Notes: generated by a model not told the origin, from the sequence alone. A DNA stretch of 64,000 nucleotides from Physcomitrium patens (GCF_000002425.4 NC_037270.1:10821935-10885934), one strand, 5' to 3'. Numbered from the stretch's first letter, positions 40,787 through 51,265 are shown. Program-made: numbers and translations.

Positions 40787-43700
40787 TCATCTTGGTTTTG
40801 ATGGATGTCGTTGATGAAAAACTTTGACTTTAGCTGATGCATTTGCTAGATTCCTGGATGGCTCCCATGTGCGTTCACTAATATCATATCCGCGCCAATG
40901 AACAAGATATTCCAGCTTATTTCGGCGCCGCCTTGAGTCTAATATCTCTTCCACCTCAAATTCTTCATTATTATCTACTTCTATAGGAGGCGATGGCATT
41001 TGTCTTCTTCCTTGTATATCCACTGTCTTATATGGTTCAAGAAGAGATACGTGGAATACAGGATGGATCTTCATTGACTCCGATAGATGTAACCGATATG
41101 CAACTAGGTTGATCTGTTCAGAAACAGAAAAGGGGCCAAGCCTACGATAGTCCAACTTGTCACAAGGTCGAGTAGTCTTGATATTGCAACGAAGTAGCCA
41201 TACCTTATCACCCACATTGATTTGTGGTTGCTCCTTACGATATAGATCTGCGTTTATTTTTTGTCGTTCTTGAGCTTCCTTCAATTGTGTCTTCATTATT
41301 GCATGTAACTCTGACAACCGATTTGCCATATCTTCTGCTGCAGGATTATCAACTTTTAAAAAATCAAAAGTATCAAGTCGTGGATGATAGCCATAATTGG
41401 CAAAGAAAGGTGTTTGTTGCGTAGAAGAATGTACCGTATTATTATAAGCAAACTCTGCCAATGGCAAAAGGGTTGTCCAATCATCTTGTTGGTAGTTGAT
41501 AGTACACCTTAAATATTGCTCCAAGACTTGGTTTACGCGCTCTGTTTGTCCATCAGTTTGAGGATGGAAAGCCGAAGATAGCTTTATGTCCACTTTTAAA
41601 ATCTTGAAAAGGGTCCTCCAAAATCTTGACACAAATTGAGTTCCCCTATCCGATATGATATCTTTAGGTAATCCATGATAGCGATAGATATTATCAATGA
41701 AAAGCTTAGCTGTTTCTTCACCTGTGATAGATTTTGTACATGGCACAAAATGTGCCATCTTGGTGAAACGATCTACTATCACAAATATAGAATCATAAGA
41801 TCTTGAGCTTGGAAGATCTGTGATGAAATCCATAGAAACAGAAGACCATGGTTGTTCTGGTATAGGTAATGGCTGAAAAAGTCCGTAAGGTCGATGACGA
41901 GGAATTTTTGATCTTGAACAAATATTACATGATTGTACAAAGTCTTTGACTGACTTCCACATTTGTGGCCACCAAAAATCTCTTGATATGAGTTCCAAAG
42001 TCTTATTATATCCAAAGTGCCCTGCTGCTGGAAAGTCATGACGTACTTGAAGAACACGTAAACGTGCTTCTCCTTCTGGAACATATAGGCGTCCTTCAAA
42101 ATATAATAGATTATTCTTGAACTCAAACTTAGAAGGATCATGAGACTTGGAAGAATTATTCTCGATATCATAAACAAGAGGGTCTGAGGATATACTGGAC
42201 TGGATTTGCTTGAGAAAAGTTGAATCAACAGTCAATGTTGATTTCATTGCTCGGAGATGAAATTGCTCCGGTTTCAAGAGGACCGTTCTTTGTTGCTCAA
42301 AAGCTGCATCTCCTTCTTTTGGTGCAAAATAAGAACGTCTAGATAGGGCATCGGATAAACCTTGTTGTTTTCCTGGCCGATAAGTGATAATGAACTCGAA
42401 TCTTGACAAAGATATACTCCAACGAGCTTGACGACGATTCAACACGCGTGCTGACATGAAATACTCGAGGTTCTTGTGATCTGTATACACAGTGACTGGA
42501 CTAGAAGCGCCTTCTAGATAATGACGCCATTCTTGAAAGGAATCCACGATCGCAAGAAGTTCTTTATCGTGGATCTCATAATTGATCTCGGCTGCTGAGA
42601 ATTTTCTTGAATGAAAAGCTATCGGATGGAGTTTGTCATCTGTTCCCATTTGTGATAAAACTGCACCCAAGGCAAAATCTGATGCATCTGTTTCCATAAA
42701 AAATGCCTTGGAAAAGTCAACACGATATAAGACTGGTGTAGAGACAAACGATGTCTTCAAGGCTTCAAATGCTGCTTCCGCTTCTTGATTCCATTGAAAT
42801 TTAGCTTTACTAGTCAAGCGTGTAAGTGGAGCTGCAACTCGTGAGAAATCGTTGATGAAGATCCGATAGTAATTGGTAAATCTCAAGAAACATTGGACAT
42901 CTCTTACCGTCCTTGGAATCTTCCAATCCACGATTGTTTGGACTTTCTTAGAATCCATCATGAGACCATCATTTGAAATGATGTATTCTAAAAAGTCAAC
43001 TTGAGAAGTGTGAAATATACACTTTTCCATCTTGGCGTACAATCCTGCATCTCTAAGTTTTTGTAATACTTGACGAACATGTATTTCATGTTCTTCGACG
43101 TTCTTGGAATAGATCAGGATATCATCTAGATAGCAGACGACAAAATTGTCTAAGAATTCACGAAATATATCATTCATGAGATGTTGAAAAGCAGCTGGTG
43201 CATTCGTGAGTCCAAAGGGCATGACATTATATTCGAAATGTCCATACCTGGTTCGAAACGCAGTCTTCCATTCATCTCCTTCTTTGATCCGTACTAGATT
43301 ATATGCTCCTCTTAGATCTATTTTTGTATAGATCTTAGCTTGATTCAACTGGTCAAGGAGTCCTGATATCAAAGGTAATGGATACCTGTTCTTGATTGTG
43401 ATCTTGTTGAGTCCTCGATAATCAACACACATTCGTAAAGATCCATCTTTTTTCTTTACGAATAGAATTGGAGCTCCTGTTGGAGATTTTGAATGGCGTA
43501 TGAAATTCTTCGCTAAATTCTCGTCAATATATGTCTTGAGTTCAGCCATCTCATCTTGCGATAAACTGTAAATTGGTCCAAATGGTGGCTGAGTTCCTTC
43601 CTTGAGGTCGATTGAACAATCATATGGGCGATGCTCAGGAAGAATATCTGCATTCTTTTTCTCAAAAACGTCTTGATACTCCTGATATTGACTTGGAATG

Positions 43701-44275
43701 CCACTTGAAGTCTTTACGTTTTCAGAAATAGGTACAACATAAATAGCAAAAGTTGATCCTTCTTTTGCTGCGTGTATAAATGCTTTTGCACCTATCAGTA
43801 CGGGTTTTACTGTACTAGACTTATAATTTTTTACTTGGTTCGTAGAACTATTAATAACGCTTTTGGAAAAGTCAAGTTTACGCGAATTCCAATCTATTCG
43901 AGGGTTATATTTTTCTAGCCAGGATAAACCTAAAATAACTGGATTAGACGGGGATTTAATTATGTTAAAAGCTATGTAGCTATCATGACCGTCTATTGTT
44001 ACTTTTATAGGATGAGTTTCATGAGTGACATCTCCAGAAGACAAGGGACGACCACCTATGACTTCTACATGTACTGGTTTAGGTTTCTGTACAAAGGGTA
44101 TTTTACGACTTTTAACAAATTGTTCATCTAAAAAACATGCTGAGGCTCCCGAATCTAATAAAGCAGAGGCTTTGTAATTCTTAGGTCCTAAATATAAGTC
44201 TATTATAAAACAAGGAGAGGGTTTTGAGGAGAGGATAGGACCTTCATTAGGAATTGTATAAGGTTCCAGCTGCAC
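40787..44275 (-). CDS. Copy 1 pol polyprotein with C-terminal chromodomain
   Basis: An open frame of 1,162 codons counted from a GTG at 44,275; it remains open upstream to a TAA at 44,345-44,347. Domains in order: aspartic protease (LDSGASACFLDEQF, about 40-53), reverse transcriptase (about 225-440, CYLDDILIYS at 381-390), RNase H (Asp 530, Glu 572, YTDHKN 597-602), integrase zinc finger (H746, H753, C783, C786), integrase core (D816, D876, E912), GPF motif (YRRLGPFSV, about 1,043) and chromodomain (about 1,106-1,157, YLVHWRGYDISERTWEP). All catalytic residues appear intact. Related copies 2 and 3 have ATG where this copy has GTG, so this copy may have lost a start codon, unless pol is made as a gag-pol fusion by -1 frameshifting. 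Confidence 0.92.
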   Translation of the reverse strand: MQLEPYTIPNEGPILSSKPSPCFIIDLYLGPKNYKASALLDSGASACFLDEQFVKSRKIPFVQKPKPVHVEVIGGRPLSSGDVTHETHPIKVTIDGHDSYIAFNIIKSPSNPVILGLSWLEKYNPRIDWNSRKLDFSKSVINSSTNQVKNYKSSTVKPVLIGAKAFIHAAKEGSTFAIYVVPISENVKTSSGIPSQYQEYQDVFEKKNADILPEHRPYDCSIDLKEGTQPPFGPIYSLSQDEMAELKTYIDENLAKNFIRHSKSPTGAPILFVKKKDGSLRMCVDYRGLNKITIKNRYPLPLISGLLDQLNQAKIYTKIDLRGAYNLVRIKEGDEWKTAFRTRYGHFEYNVMPFGLTNAPAAFQHLMNDIFREFLDNFVVCYLDDILIYSKNVEEHEIHVRQVLQKLRDAGLYAKMEKCIFHTSQVDFLEYIISNDGLMMDSKKVQTIVDWKIPRTVRDVQCFLRFTNYYRIFINDFSRVAAPLTRLTSKAKFQWNQEAEAAFEALKTSFVSTPVLYRVDFSKAFFMETDASDFALGAVLSQMGTDDKLHPIAFHSRKFSAAEINYEIHDKELLAIVDSFQEWRHYLEGASSPVTVYTDHKNLEYFMSARVLNRRQARWSISLSRFEFIITYRPGKQQGLSDALSRRSYFAPKEGDAAFEQQRTVLLKPEQFHLRAMKSTLTVDSTFLKQIQSSISSDPLVYDIENNSSKSHDPSKFEFKNNLLYFEGRLYVPEGEARLRVLQVRHDFPAAGHFGYNKTLELISRDFWWPQMWKSVKDFVQSCNICSRSKIPRHRPYGLFQPLPIPEQPWSSVSMDFITDLPSSRSYDSIFVIVDRFTKMAHFVPCTKSITGEETAKLFIDNIYRYHGLPKDIISDRGTQFVSRFWRTLFKILKVDIKLSSAFHPQTDGQTERVNQVLEQYLRCTINYQQDDWTTLLPLAEFAYNNTVHSSTQQTPFFANYGYHPRLDTFDFLKVDNPAAEDMANRLSELHAIMKTQLKEAQERQKINADLYRKEQPQINVGDKVWLLRCNIKTTRPCDKLDYRRLGPFSVSEQINLVAYRLHLSESMKIHPVFHVSLLEPYKTVDIQGRRQMPSPPIEVDNNEEFEVEEILDSRRRRNKLEYLVHWRGYDISERTWEPSRNLANASAKVKVFHQRHPSKPR

Positions 44276-44280
44276 GGTCC

Positions 44281-45285
44281 CTATTGTAGCTGGACGAATC
44301 CGTTTTCCGACATGTTGTCTTCTTTGACCGTCGTATCCCTCATTTTATAGTTGCGTCGTTTCTTTGGACAATGTTGAGCAGTGTGCTTAGGTTCTCCGCA
44401 ATATAAACATAATCCTTCTTGACGACGACGAATCTTTTCTTGCTCAGTTAGGGGTTTAAAACGTACCGCGTCAATTTGCATGTCTTCTACTTCCGAATGT
44501 ACGTTTGGCAAAGATGTTGATGTTGCCATTGAGTAATAACGTTGAGGTTCCCGTGAATGATTCTCAGATCGAAATTCAAAAAGTCGATTATCACATTTTA
44601 TCGCAAAATCGATTGCTTGACTCAAAGTTTGAGGATCAGGTAAGTTGAGCATCAATTTCTTTACTTCGTATTGCAATCCATAAAGAAATTGACTGATGAG
44701 TGCAGCATCATCCCACTTGATGTCAATTGCAAGTTGTCGAAATTGTGAAGCATATACTGTTACTGAGCGATTTTCTTGTCGCAGAATTCGGATCTTATTT
44801 GTTGCAACACGAGTTGCATCGTGTTCACCATACATAGATCAAAACTCTGCCAAAAAAGCTTCCAAATTGTCCAATATTGGATTTCGTTGTTCAAAAAAAG
44901 ACGAAAACCACGATAATGCAGAACCAGAAAGTAGAGTGCCAATAAACCTGACTTGTGATCCTGGAGTTGGATAGCTTTGCGGTTGAAGTTCAATTGCCAA
45001 TTGTACTTGATTGATGAACCCTCGAAACTTTGATCTCGTACCATCAAATTTCTCAGGTAAGGCAATTCTTGGTTCTCTAGTGCTTATAGGGTGTTGTACA
45101 ATTGGAGAAGGAACGTGATTTGTTGTAGATGTTGAAGCAGCTCCGATCATCTCTATATCTCCACTTTCTGCTATTCTTGTTCTTTCATGTGTTGGTGAAT
45201 TGAGTTGATGCATCGCAAGCATTAACTCCCTCATTTGCTCTTGCATTTGTGCCATTGCACTCTTCATTTCAACAAGTTCTGCCAT
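44281..45285 (-). CDS. Copy 1 gag with zinc knuckle and one internal TGA
   Basis: The frame starts MAELVEMKSAMAQMQEQMRE at 45,285 (a further in-frame start lies at 45,324). It contains the capsid-like region (PEKFDGTRSKFRGFINQVQ, later YASQFRQLAIDIKWDDAAL) and a CCHC zinc knuckle (CLYCGEPKHTAQHC), and ends at TAG 44,281-44,283. A TGA at 44,839-44,841 interrupts it inside the capsid-like region; the frame is otherwise continuous on both sides. The same TGA is present in copy 2. The end of gag overlaps the open pol frame (-1) by about 64 nt. Gag packages the element RNA in cytoplasmic particles (family knowledge). Confidence 0.85.
44302..44308 (-). promoter_or_regulatory. Possible -1 frameshift site at the gag-pol overlap
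   Basis: In the gag frame the codons TCG GAA AAC give G GAA AAC here. At the same position copy 2 has A AAA AAC (56,734-56,740), a canonical slippery heptamer, and copy 3 has G AAA AAC (61,520-61,526). Pol is in the -1 frame and open across this point. The copy 1 heptamer itself is imperfect. Confidence 0.35.
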
Positions 45286-45474
45286 AATGACACTAAGAAG
45301 AAAAATTTGTTTGATATTGCTCAAGACAAAAGAAAAGAAAGACTTGATAACAAAGAAGATACTAAGAACAATATCAGTTTAGAAGTGGGTAATCCGCAAA
45401 CTTCTAATACGCTTATGTCTTGTCAAGAGAAAGGGGTAATCTACTCTTACTCAAGAAAAAACAAAGCTCTGATA

Positions 45475-45483
45475 TTGTAAGTG
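45475..45483 (-). promoter_or_regulatory. Candidate primer-binding site (tRNA-iMet-like), displaced
   Basis: On the minus strand TATCAGAGC, matching the complement of the 3' end of plant initiator tRNA-Met without its TGG, lies about 15-23 nt inside the 5' LTR instead of next to it; copy 2 reads TATCAAAGC at the same spot. Directly at the LTR edge is GATTGACAAGAGTACACTTA, which does not start with TGG. The coordinate is approximate. Confidence 0.35.
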
Positions 45484-45666
45484 TACTCTTGTCAATCTGT
45501 CAAAGGACAAAGACTCGATGAGGAAAAATATACACCAAAAGGCTATCTCGATATAATAAGTCAAAATATAAACAAGTAGGTATATTAAAAAGAAACTGGA
45601 ATGGCTATTGCCACAAGACAAGAAACTAAAGACTCTTGAACCTGGACTAGAAGCAAGAAAGGAGTT

Positions 45667-45696
45667 GACAAGAGTGAAGAAGCCTTCACTCTTGTC
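45667..45696 (-). promoter_or_regulatory. 13-bp perfect hairpin at the LTR start region
   Basis: GACAAGAGTGAAG (45,667-45,679) and its exact complement (45,684-45,696) with a 4-base loop. The same hairpin is in the other LTR (39,846-39,875) and in both LTRs of copy 2 (47,901-47,930 with one mismatch, 58,106-58,135 perfect). It directly abuts the TATA box and should fall at or near the transcript start. Confidence 0.7.
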
Positions 45697-45710
45697 TCTA
45701 TATATACTAT
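45697..45710 (-). promoter_or_regulatory. TATA box of the copy 1 LTR promoter
   Basis: On the minus strand ATAGTATATATAGA, a strong TATA match at mid-LTR and conserved in copies 2 and 3. It would drive transcription of the element RNA toward gag. Confidence 0.65.
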
Positions 45711-46487
45711 CTAACTAGGGGCTACGTGGCGACGTTCTATAGGACCTCCAATATGTGTTGACTTTGTAGGACACATGCCTTGACTTACAAGGCAAGTTTT
45801 TCTACGTGTGGGCCACATAGTTAGCTTGATCTTCAAGCTAACAACATGTGTGGTACATGGCCAACTTGTTGACCACGTTTCTAATCCAAAAAGTCAATTA
45901 AAGACACCTATGAAGTCAAAGCAGCATCTAGGAAGTTTCTAGGAAGCTTCTATATTAAATATTATATAATTAACTTACTTTTATCTACTTTTACTTACTT
46001 CTACCTATTTCTATATGTAATTATTAGCTTATATGATTATGGCCGTGACAAGTTGTGCTTAATGTGCTGTAAATTTGGATTTGATCAAATAGTTAGATTG
46101 AAAGGCATGAAGTTTTTTGTGGATTATGGACTCAAAATTTACGGTTTTGAGTGCTATTTATTAATCCGCTAATTAGATTGACGCAATTTTTTTTTCACAG
46201 AGGTAGTCAACTTGATTTTTAATAAGTATGTAATGTTTGGAAGCAAAGTAACAGTTCAATCTAGAGTAATTGGCTCGGAGAGATTGGTATTAAGATTGCA
46301 GAAGAAGGCCAACCGACATCCAAGGACATTTTTAAGGTTATTGTCTATTTGGTAATTCCAATCTTTTTTAATTTTTTTTGTACTTATTGTCAACTTAATT
46401 GTTAAGAGATGTGAAAAATCTGAGTTAAAATCAATAGTTTGTTCCATAATTATTGAGGTTTAAATCTGCTAAAAGAATTACTTGGGA

Positions 46488-47035
46488 TTAATTAGGATTT
46501 GGTTTAGGGTTAGAATTAGGGTTTTGGATTGATTTAAGGTTTGATTAAGATTAGGATTAGGATTTTAGATTTGATTAAAGGATTGGTTAGGATTAGGATT
46601 TGCTTTAGGTTAGGATTTGGTTAAGATTTATCTAGGATTTGATTAGGATTTATTTAGGATTTGTCTAGAATTTGATTAAGATTTATTTAGGATTTGGTTA
46701 AGATTTGCTTAAGATATGATTAGGATTTGATTAGAATTTGATTAAAGTTTGATTAGAATTTGTTTAGAGTTTGGTTAGGACTTATTTAAGAATTGTCTAG
46801 GATTTGAGTAGGATTTATTTAGGATTTGATTAGGATTTGGTTAGAGTTTATTTAGGATTTGATTAGGATTTGATTAGGATTTGACTAAGATTTGATTAAA
46901 CTTTCTTTAGAATTTGTTTAAGACTTATTTAGAAGTTGACTACAATTTGATAAATATTTGATCAAGATTTGACTAAGATTTGATTAAAGTTTGACTTATT
47001 TTTGACTGGGATTTAATTAAGATTTTTATTTTAAT
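46488..47035. repeat. Degenerate tandem array, unit about 11 bp (GGATTTGATTA-like)
   Basis: Dozens of variants of GGATTTGATTA, AAGATTTGATT and GGTTAGGATTT follow one another. The first 50 bases contain TTTAGGG-like pieces. It lies inside insert X, right of copy 1. No reading frame is supported. Confidence 0.75.
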
Positions 47036-47315
47036 ATTTTATTAAGATTTTTATTTTAGTATATATTTTTTTGAATTTCTATGTTATTCTTTTATAATTT
47101 CTTTAAAAGATCTTTGAAAATTCTTTGTATTTCTTATATAATTCTTTTAAAATTTTAATTGAATTTGATTGATGTTTGATTATATTTGCTAATCTTTAAT
47201 TATAATCTATTTAAAAATCTATTAGAGTTGTTAGGACTTGTTATTGTATTTTTTTTTTATCTTCCAAAGCTAGGTATCTGGTGCATTCTCAAGCCAAATG
47301 CCACATAATATGACA

Positions 47316-47726
47316 TCCGTTACATTATCTTGAAGGTTATAACAATCATAATGTCTTATTTGATAAGTCAACAAATGAAAGTTTTTAAATTGAATCTCCT
47401 CGTTATTGGTTCTCTATCTTCTTAGCATCACAACTATACAAAAGCTACAAAAAAGGATAGAAGATAGAGTGTTATTTTCTTTTAATCTTGTTTCTTTTAT
47501 AGCAAAGATTTGTTATTCTTCATCTTGGTTTTAATGGATGTCATTAATAAAAAGCTTCAACTCTCTTTGTTGTATTTGTAAGATAATTCATTAGCTTCCA
47601 TGTGCATTCACTAATATCATATCTATGCCAATGAACAAGATATTTCAACCTATTTTGGAGTCGCCTTGAATCCAAAACTTCTTCCACCTCAAATTCTTAA
47701 TTATTATTTACTTCTACAAGAAGAGG
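47316..47726 (-). pseudogene. Copy 3 chromodomain end and 3' untranslated part
   Basis: Aligns with copy 1 from about 40,600 to 40,990 and carries remnants of the chromodomain codons (an ATATCATATCTATGCCAATG-like block). It ends in AGAGG (47,722-47,726), the target duplication of copy 2. Confidence 0.65.
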
Positions 47727-48283
47727 TGCCAAAGATAAGAACATGATAAAAACAAATAAACAAGTGAGATTTCTCTCAATGAAAGTTGACAAAATAGAAA
47801 TAACTAGATATGTATATTAAGAAAGAAACTAGAATGGCTATTGCCAAAAGCCAAGAAAAATAGAGACCCTTGAAACTAAATTGGAAGCAAGAAAGGAGTT
47901 GACAAGAGTAAAGAAGGCTTCACTCTTGTCTCTATATATACTATCTAACTACGGACTACATGGTGATGTTCTATAGGACCTCCAATATGTATTGACTTTG
48001 TAGGATACATGCCTTGATTTACAAGGCAAGTTTTTCTATATATGGGCCACATAGTTAGCTTGGTCTTTAAACTAACAATGTGTGTGGCACATGGCTAACT
48101 TATTGACCACGTTTTTAATCCAAAAAGTCAATTAAAGACACCTATAAAGTCAAAGTAGTGTCTATAAAGCTTCTAGAAAGATTTTATAGCAAATATTATA
48201 GAATTAACTTACTTTTAGCACTTTTACTTACTTCTACTTATTTATACATGTAATTATTGGCTTACATGCGTATGTCTGTGATA
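47727..48283 (-). repeat. 3' LTR of copy 2
   Basis: 557 bp, start TGCCAAAGATAAG, end CTGTGATA. A purine tract (AGAAGGGAGGATAA on the minus strand) adjoins it at 48,284-48,297. Confidence 0.85.
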
Positions 48284-48865
48284 TTATCCTCCCTTCTAGA
48301 GACAAGTTTCATAAAGAGCGATCATCATATGTTAAAAAAATCTATGATGTGACGAATTATATTTGCCACATACTTTGATCTTTGTTCTCTTCGAAGATGA
48401 TTGATAGGACCTCTCAACCATCAGTAGTGTCCCATACTAGGGTGAGATGACCACTCAGTTATTTGATCATTGTTGAGGCCTTCATAACTTCCTTTGAATA
48501 AAACATTTGGAACACCGTCAGGAGTTGTTCCTACCTCTAATAAAATCACCAAACATTGAAAGTTCCTTCCAAGGTCGTGATACCAAACGCATTGTATCTC
48601 GCCATCTATTCGAGGAAGAACATGTCGTTCTTAAAGATCTTCATCTCGATTGTATCATCTTGAAGGTTATAATAATTGTAATATCTCATCCGACATATTA
48701 GCAAATGAAGGCTCTTGAGTCAAATCTACTAGTTTTTGGTTCTCCATCTCCTTAGTGTCACAGCTACAAAGAAGCTACAAACAAGGATTGAAAGTAGAAT
48801 GTTATCTTGCTTAGATCTTGTTTCTTTTATAAGAAAGGTTTTTATCTTGATTTTGATGGATGTAA

Positions 48866-51265
48866 TCAATGAAAAGCCTTTATTACCTTTGCTCCATTTG
48901 TAAGATTCTTTATTGGCTTCCATGTGCATTCACTAATATCATATCCGTGCCAATGGACAAGATATTCTAATTTATTTCGGCATCGCCTTGAATCTAAGAC
49001 TTCTTCTACTTCAAACTCTTCATTATTGTCTACTTCTATAGAAAGAAGTAGAGCTTGTCTTCTTCTTGATATGTCCACTGTCTTATATGGTTCAAGAAGA
49101 GATACGTGGAATATTGAATAGATTTTCATTGACTCCGATAGTTGTAAACAATATGCAACTGGATTGATTTGTACAGAAATAGAAAATGGTCCAAGCTTTC
49201 AATAGTCCAACTTGTTACAAGGACAAGTGGTCTTGATATTGTGACCAAGTAACCATATCTTATCACCTATGTAGAATAGTGGTTGTTCCTTTCGATAGAT
49301 ATCTGCATTGACCTTTTGTTGTTCATGAGCTTCTTTTAACTACGTCTTCATTGTTGTATGTAGCTCTGACAAATGAATTGCCAAATCTTTTGCAGCAAGA
49401 TTATGAACTTTTGAAAAGTTAAAAATATGATGACCATAATTGGCAAAGAAAGATGTTTGCTTCATAGAAGAATGTACCGTATTATTGTAAGCAAACTCTA
49501 CCAATGGCAAAAGAGTTGTCCAATCATCTTGTTGGTAGTTAATGATACATCTTAAATATTGCTCCAAAACTTGATTAATACGCTCTGTTTGTCCATTAGT
49601 TTGAGGATGAAATGCCAAAGATAGTTTTATATCCACTATTAGAATCTTGAAAAGAGTTCGCCAAAATCTTGATACAAATTGAGTTCTCCTATCTGATATA
49701 ATATCCTTGGATAATCCATAATAGCGATAGATATTATCAAAAAGAGCTAAGCTGTTTCTTCACCTGTGATAAATTTTGTACATGTTACAAAATGTGCCAT
49801 CTTGGTAAAACGATCTACTATCACGAATATAGAGTCATAAGAATCTGAAATTGAAAGATCCGTGATGAAATTCATAGAAACAAAAGACCATGGTTGTTTT
49901 GGAATGGATAATGGCTGAAGAAGTTTGTAAGATTGATGACGAGGAGTTTTTGATCTCAAGCAAACATCACAAGATTGTACAAAATCTTTGAATGCTTTCC
50001 TTATTTGAGGCCACCAAAAGTCCCTGGATATTAGTTCCAAAGTGTTATTGTACCCAAAATGTCATGCTATTGGAAAGTCATGATGAGCTTGAAGAGCATG
50101 TAATTGAGCTTTACCTTCTTGAATATTTAGACATCCCTCAAAATATAGTAGATTCTTCTTGAATTCAAACTTAGAAGTATCATGAGACTTTCAAGGATTT
50201 TCCTTAATATCACAAATAAGAGGATCAAGAGACATACTTGACTTAACTTGCTTAATGAAAGTTGAATCAACAATTAGTGTTGATTTCATTGCTTGAAGAT
50301 GAAGATGCTCTAGCTTCAAGAGAATTATTTGTTGTTATTCGAAAGCAGCATCTCCTTCCTTTGGTGCAAGATAAGATCGTTTAGACAGTGCATCTAACAA
50401 ACCTTCTTGTTTCCCTAGTCGATAAATGATCTTGAATTTGAATCTTAACAAAGACATACTCTAATGACCTTGGCGATAATTCAAAACGTATGTTGACATA
50501 AAATATTGAAGGTCCTTGTGATCCATATACACTATGATTGGACTAGAAGCACCTTCTAGATAATGGCATCATTCTTGAAACAAATCCATAATTACAAGAA
50601 GTTCTTTGTTGTCGATCTCGTAATTGATCTCGATTAATAAAAATTTTTTGGAATGAAAAGCTATTGGATGAAGTTTATCATTTCTTCCCATTTGTGATAA
50701 TACGGCACCCAAAGCAAAGTCTTATGTGTCTATTTCCATAAAAAATGGCTTAAAAAAATCAACACAATAGAAGATTGGTGCAGAAATAAAGGCTCTCTTC
50801 AAAGCTTCAAATACTACTTGTGCTTCTTAATTCTATTGAAGTTTGTTTTTACAAGTCAAATGTATAAGTGGAGCTGCAACTTGAGAGAAGTCTTTGATGA
50901 AGATCTGATAGTAGTTGGCAAATCCCAAAAAGCATTAGACATCTCTTATCAATTTTGGGATCTTCTAATCTATAATAGTTTGAATTTTTTTAGAATCCAT
51001 CATAAGGCCATCATTTGAAATGATGTATCGTAAGAAGTCGACTTGAGTAGTGTAAAATATATACTTTTCTATCTTGGCATAGAGTCCCACATCTCTTAGT
51101 TTTTGTAATACTTGGAAAACATGAAGTTCATGTTCTTTTGAGTTCTTAGAATAGATTAAGATGTCGTCTAGGTAACAGACAACAAAATCATCTAAAAACT
51201 CCCGAAAGACATCATTCATTAGATGTTGAAATATTACTGGTGCATTTGTAAGTCCAAAAGGCATG
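48866..51265 (-). pseudogene. Copy 2 pol, 3' part (RT second half to chromodomain)
   Basis: Frame pieces in copy 1 order: RT with CYLDDILIYSKN intact (50,965-51,264), RNase H remnants, integrase zinc finger and core (49,747-50,040 and 49,340-49,636, containing FHPQTNGQTERI), and a chromodomain (48,866-49,129, YLVHWHGYDISECTWKP). Stops and frame changes separate them, so no polyprotein can be made. Confidence 0.85.

Larger units (their letters stand above)
39677..46050 (-). mobile_element. Copy 1: young, nearly complete Ty3/gypsy chromovirus (6,374 bp)
   Basis: Both LTRs are 553 bp (39,677-40,229 and 45,498-46,050), with TGTC...GACA ends and only three differences by eye. The target duplication AGTTG is at 39,672-39,676 and 46,051-46,055. 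The order on the minus strand is 5' LTR, displaced tRNA-iMet-like site, gag with zinc knuckle, pol (protease, RT, RNase H, integrase, chromodomain), polypurine tract and 3' LTR. Domain order and chromodomain place it among the chromoviruses, which integrate preferentially into heterochromatin (family knowledge). It sits in insert X. Confidence 0.93.
45498..46050 (-). repeat. 5' LTR of copy 1
   Basis: 553 bp, TGTC...GACA, holding the promoter elements described separately. The target duplication AGTTG follows at 46,051-46,055. Confidence 0.93.
39080..47315. mobile_element. Insert X in copy 3, itself carrying copy 1
   Basis: Copy 3 homology stops near 39,079 and resumes near 47,316, so the sequence between is an insertion. 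Without copy 1 it is about 1.86 kb (39,080-39,676 plus 46,051-47,315). Its edges read TGATGAAAAT and ATATGACA, which fits the TG...CA ends of an LTR, but no convincing target duplication is seen (GTCGT against TCCGT). It contains no frame that I can identify. It is possibly a solo LTR of another family; a DNA element is an alternative. Confidence 0.45.

Noticed and set aside
41779..42228. 149-codon frame on the same strand as pol
   Set aside because: It is a shadow of the integrase-coding region of copy 1 in another frame.
46488..47035. CRISPR-like or telomeric array
   Set aside because: Units are short, degenerate and without unique spacers, the genome is eukaryotic, and TTTAGGG units are too few for a telomere tract.
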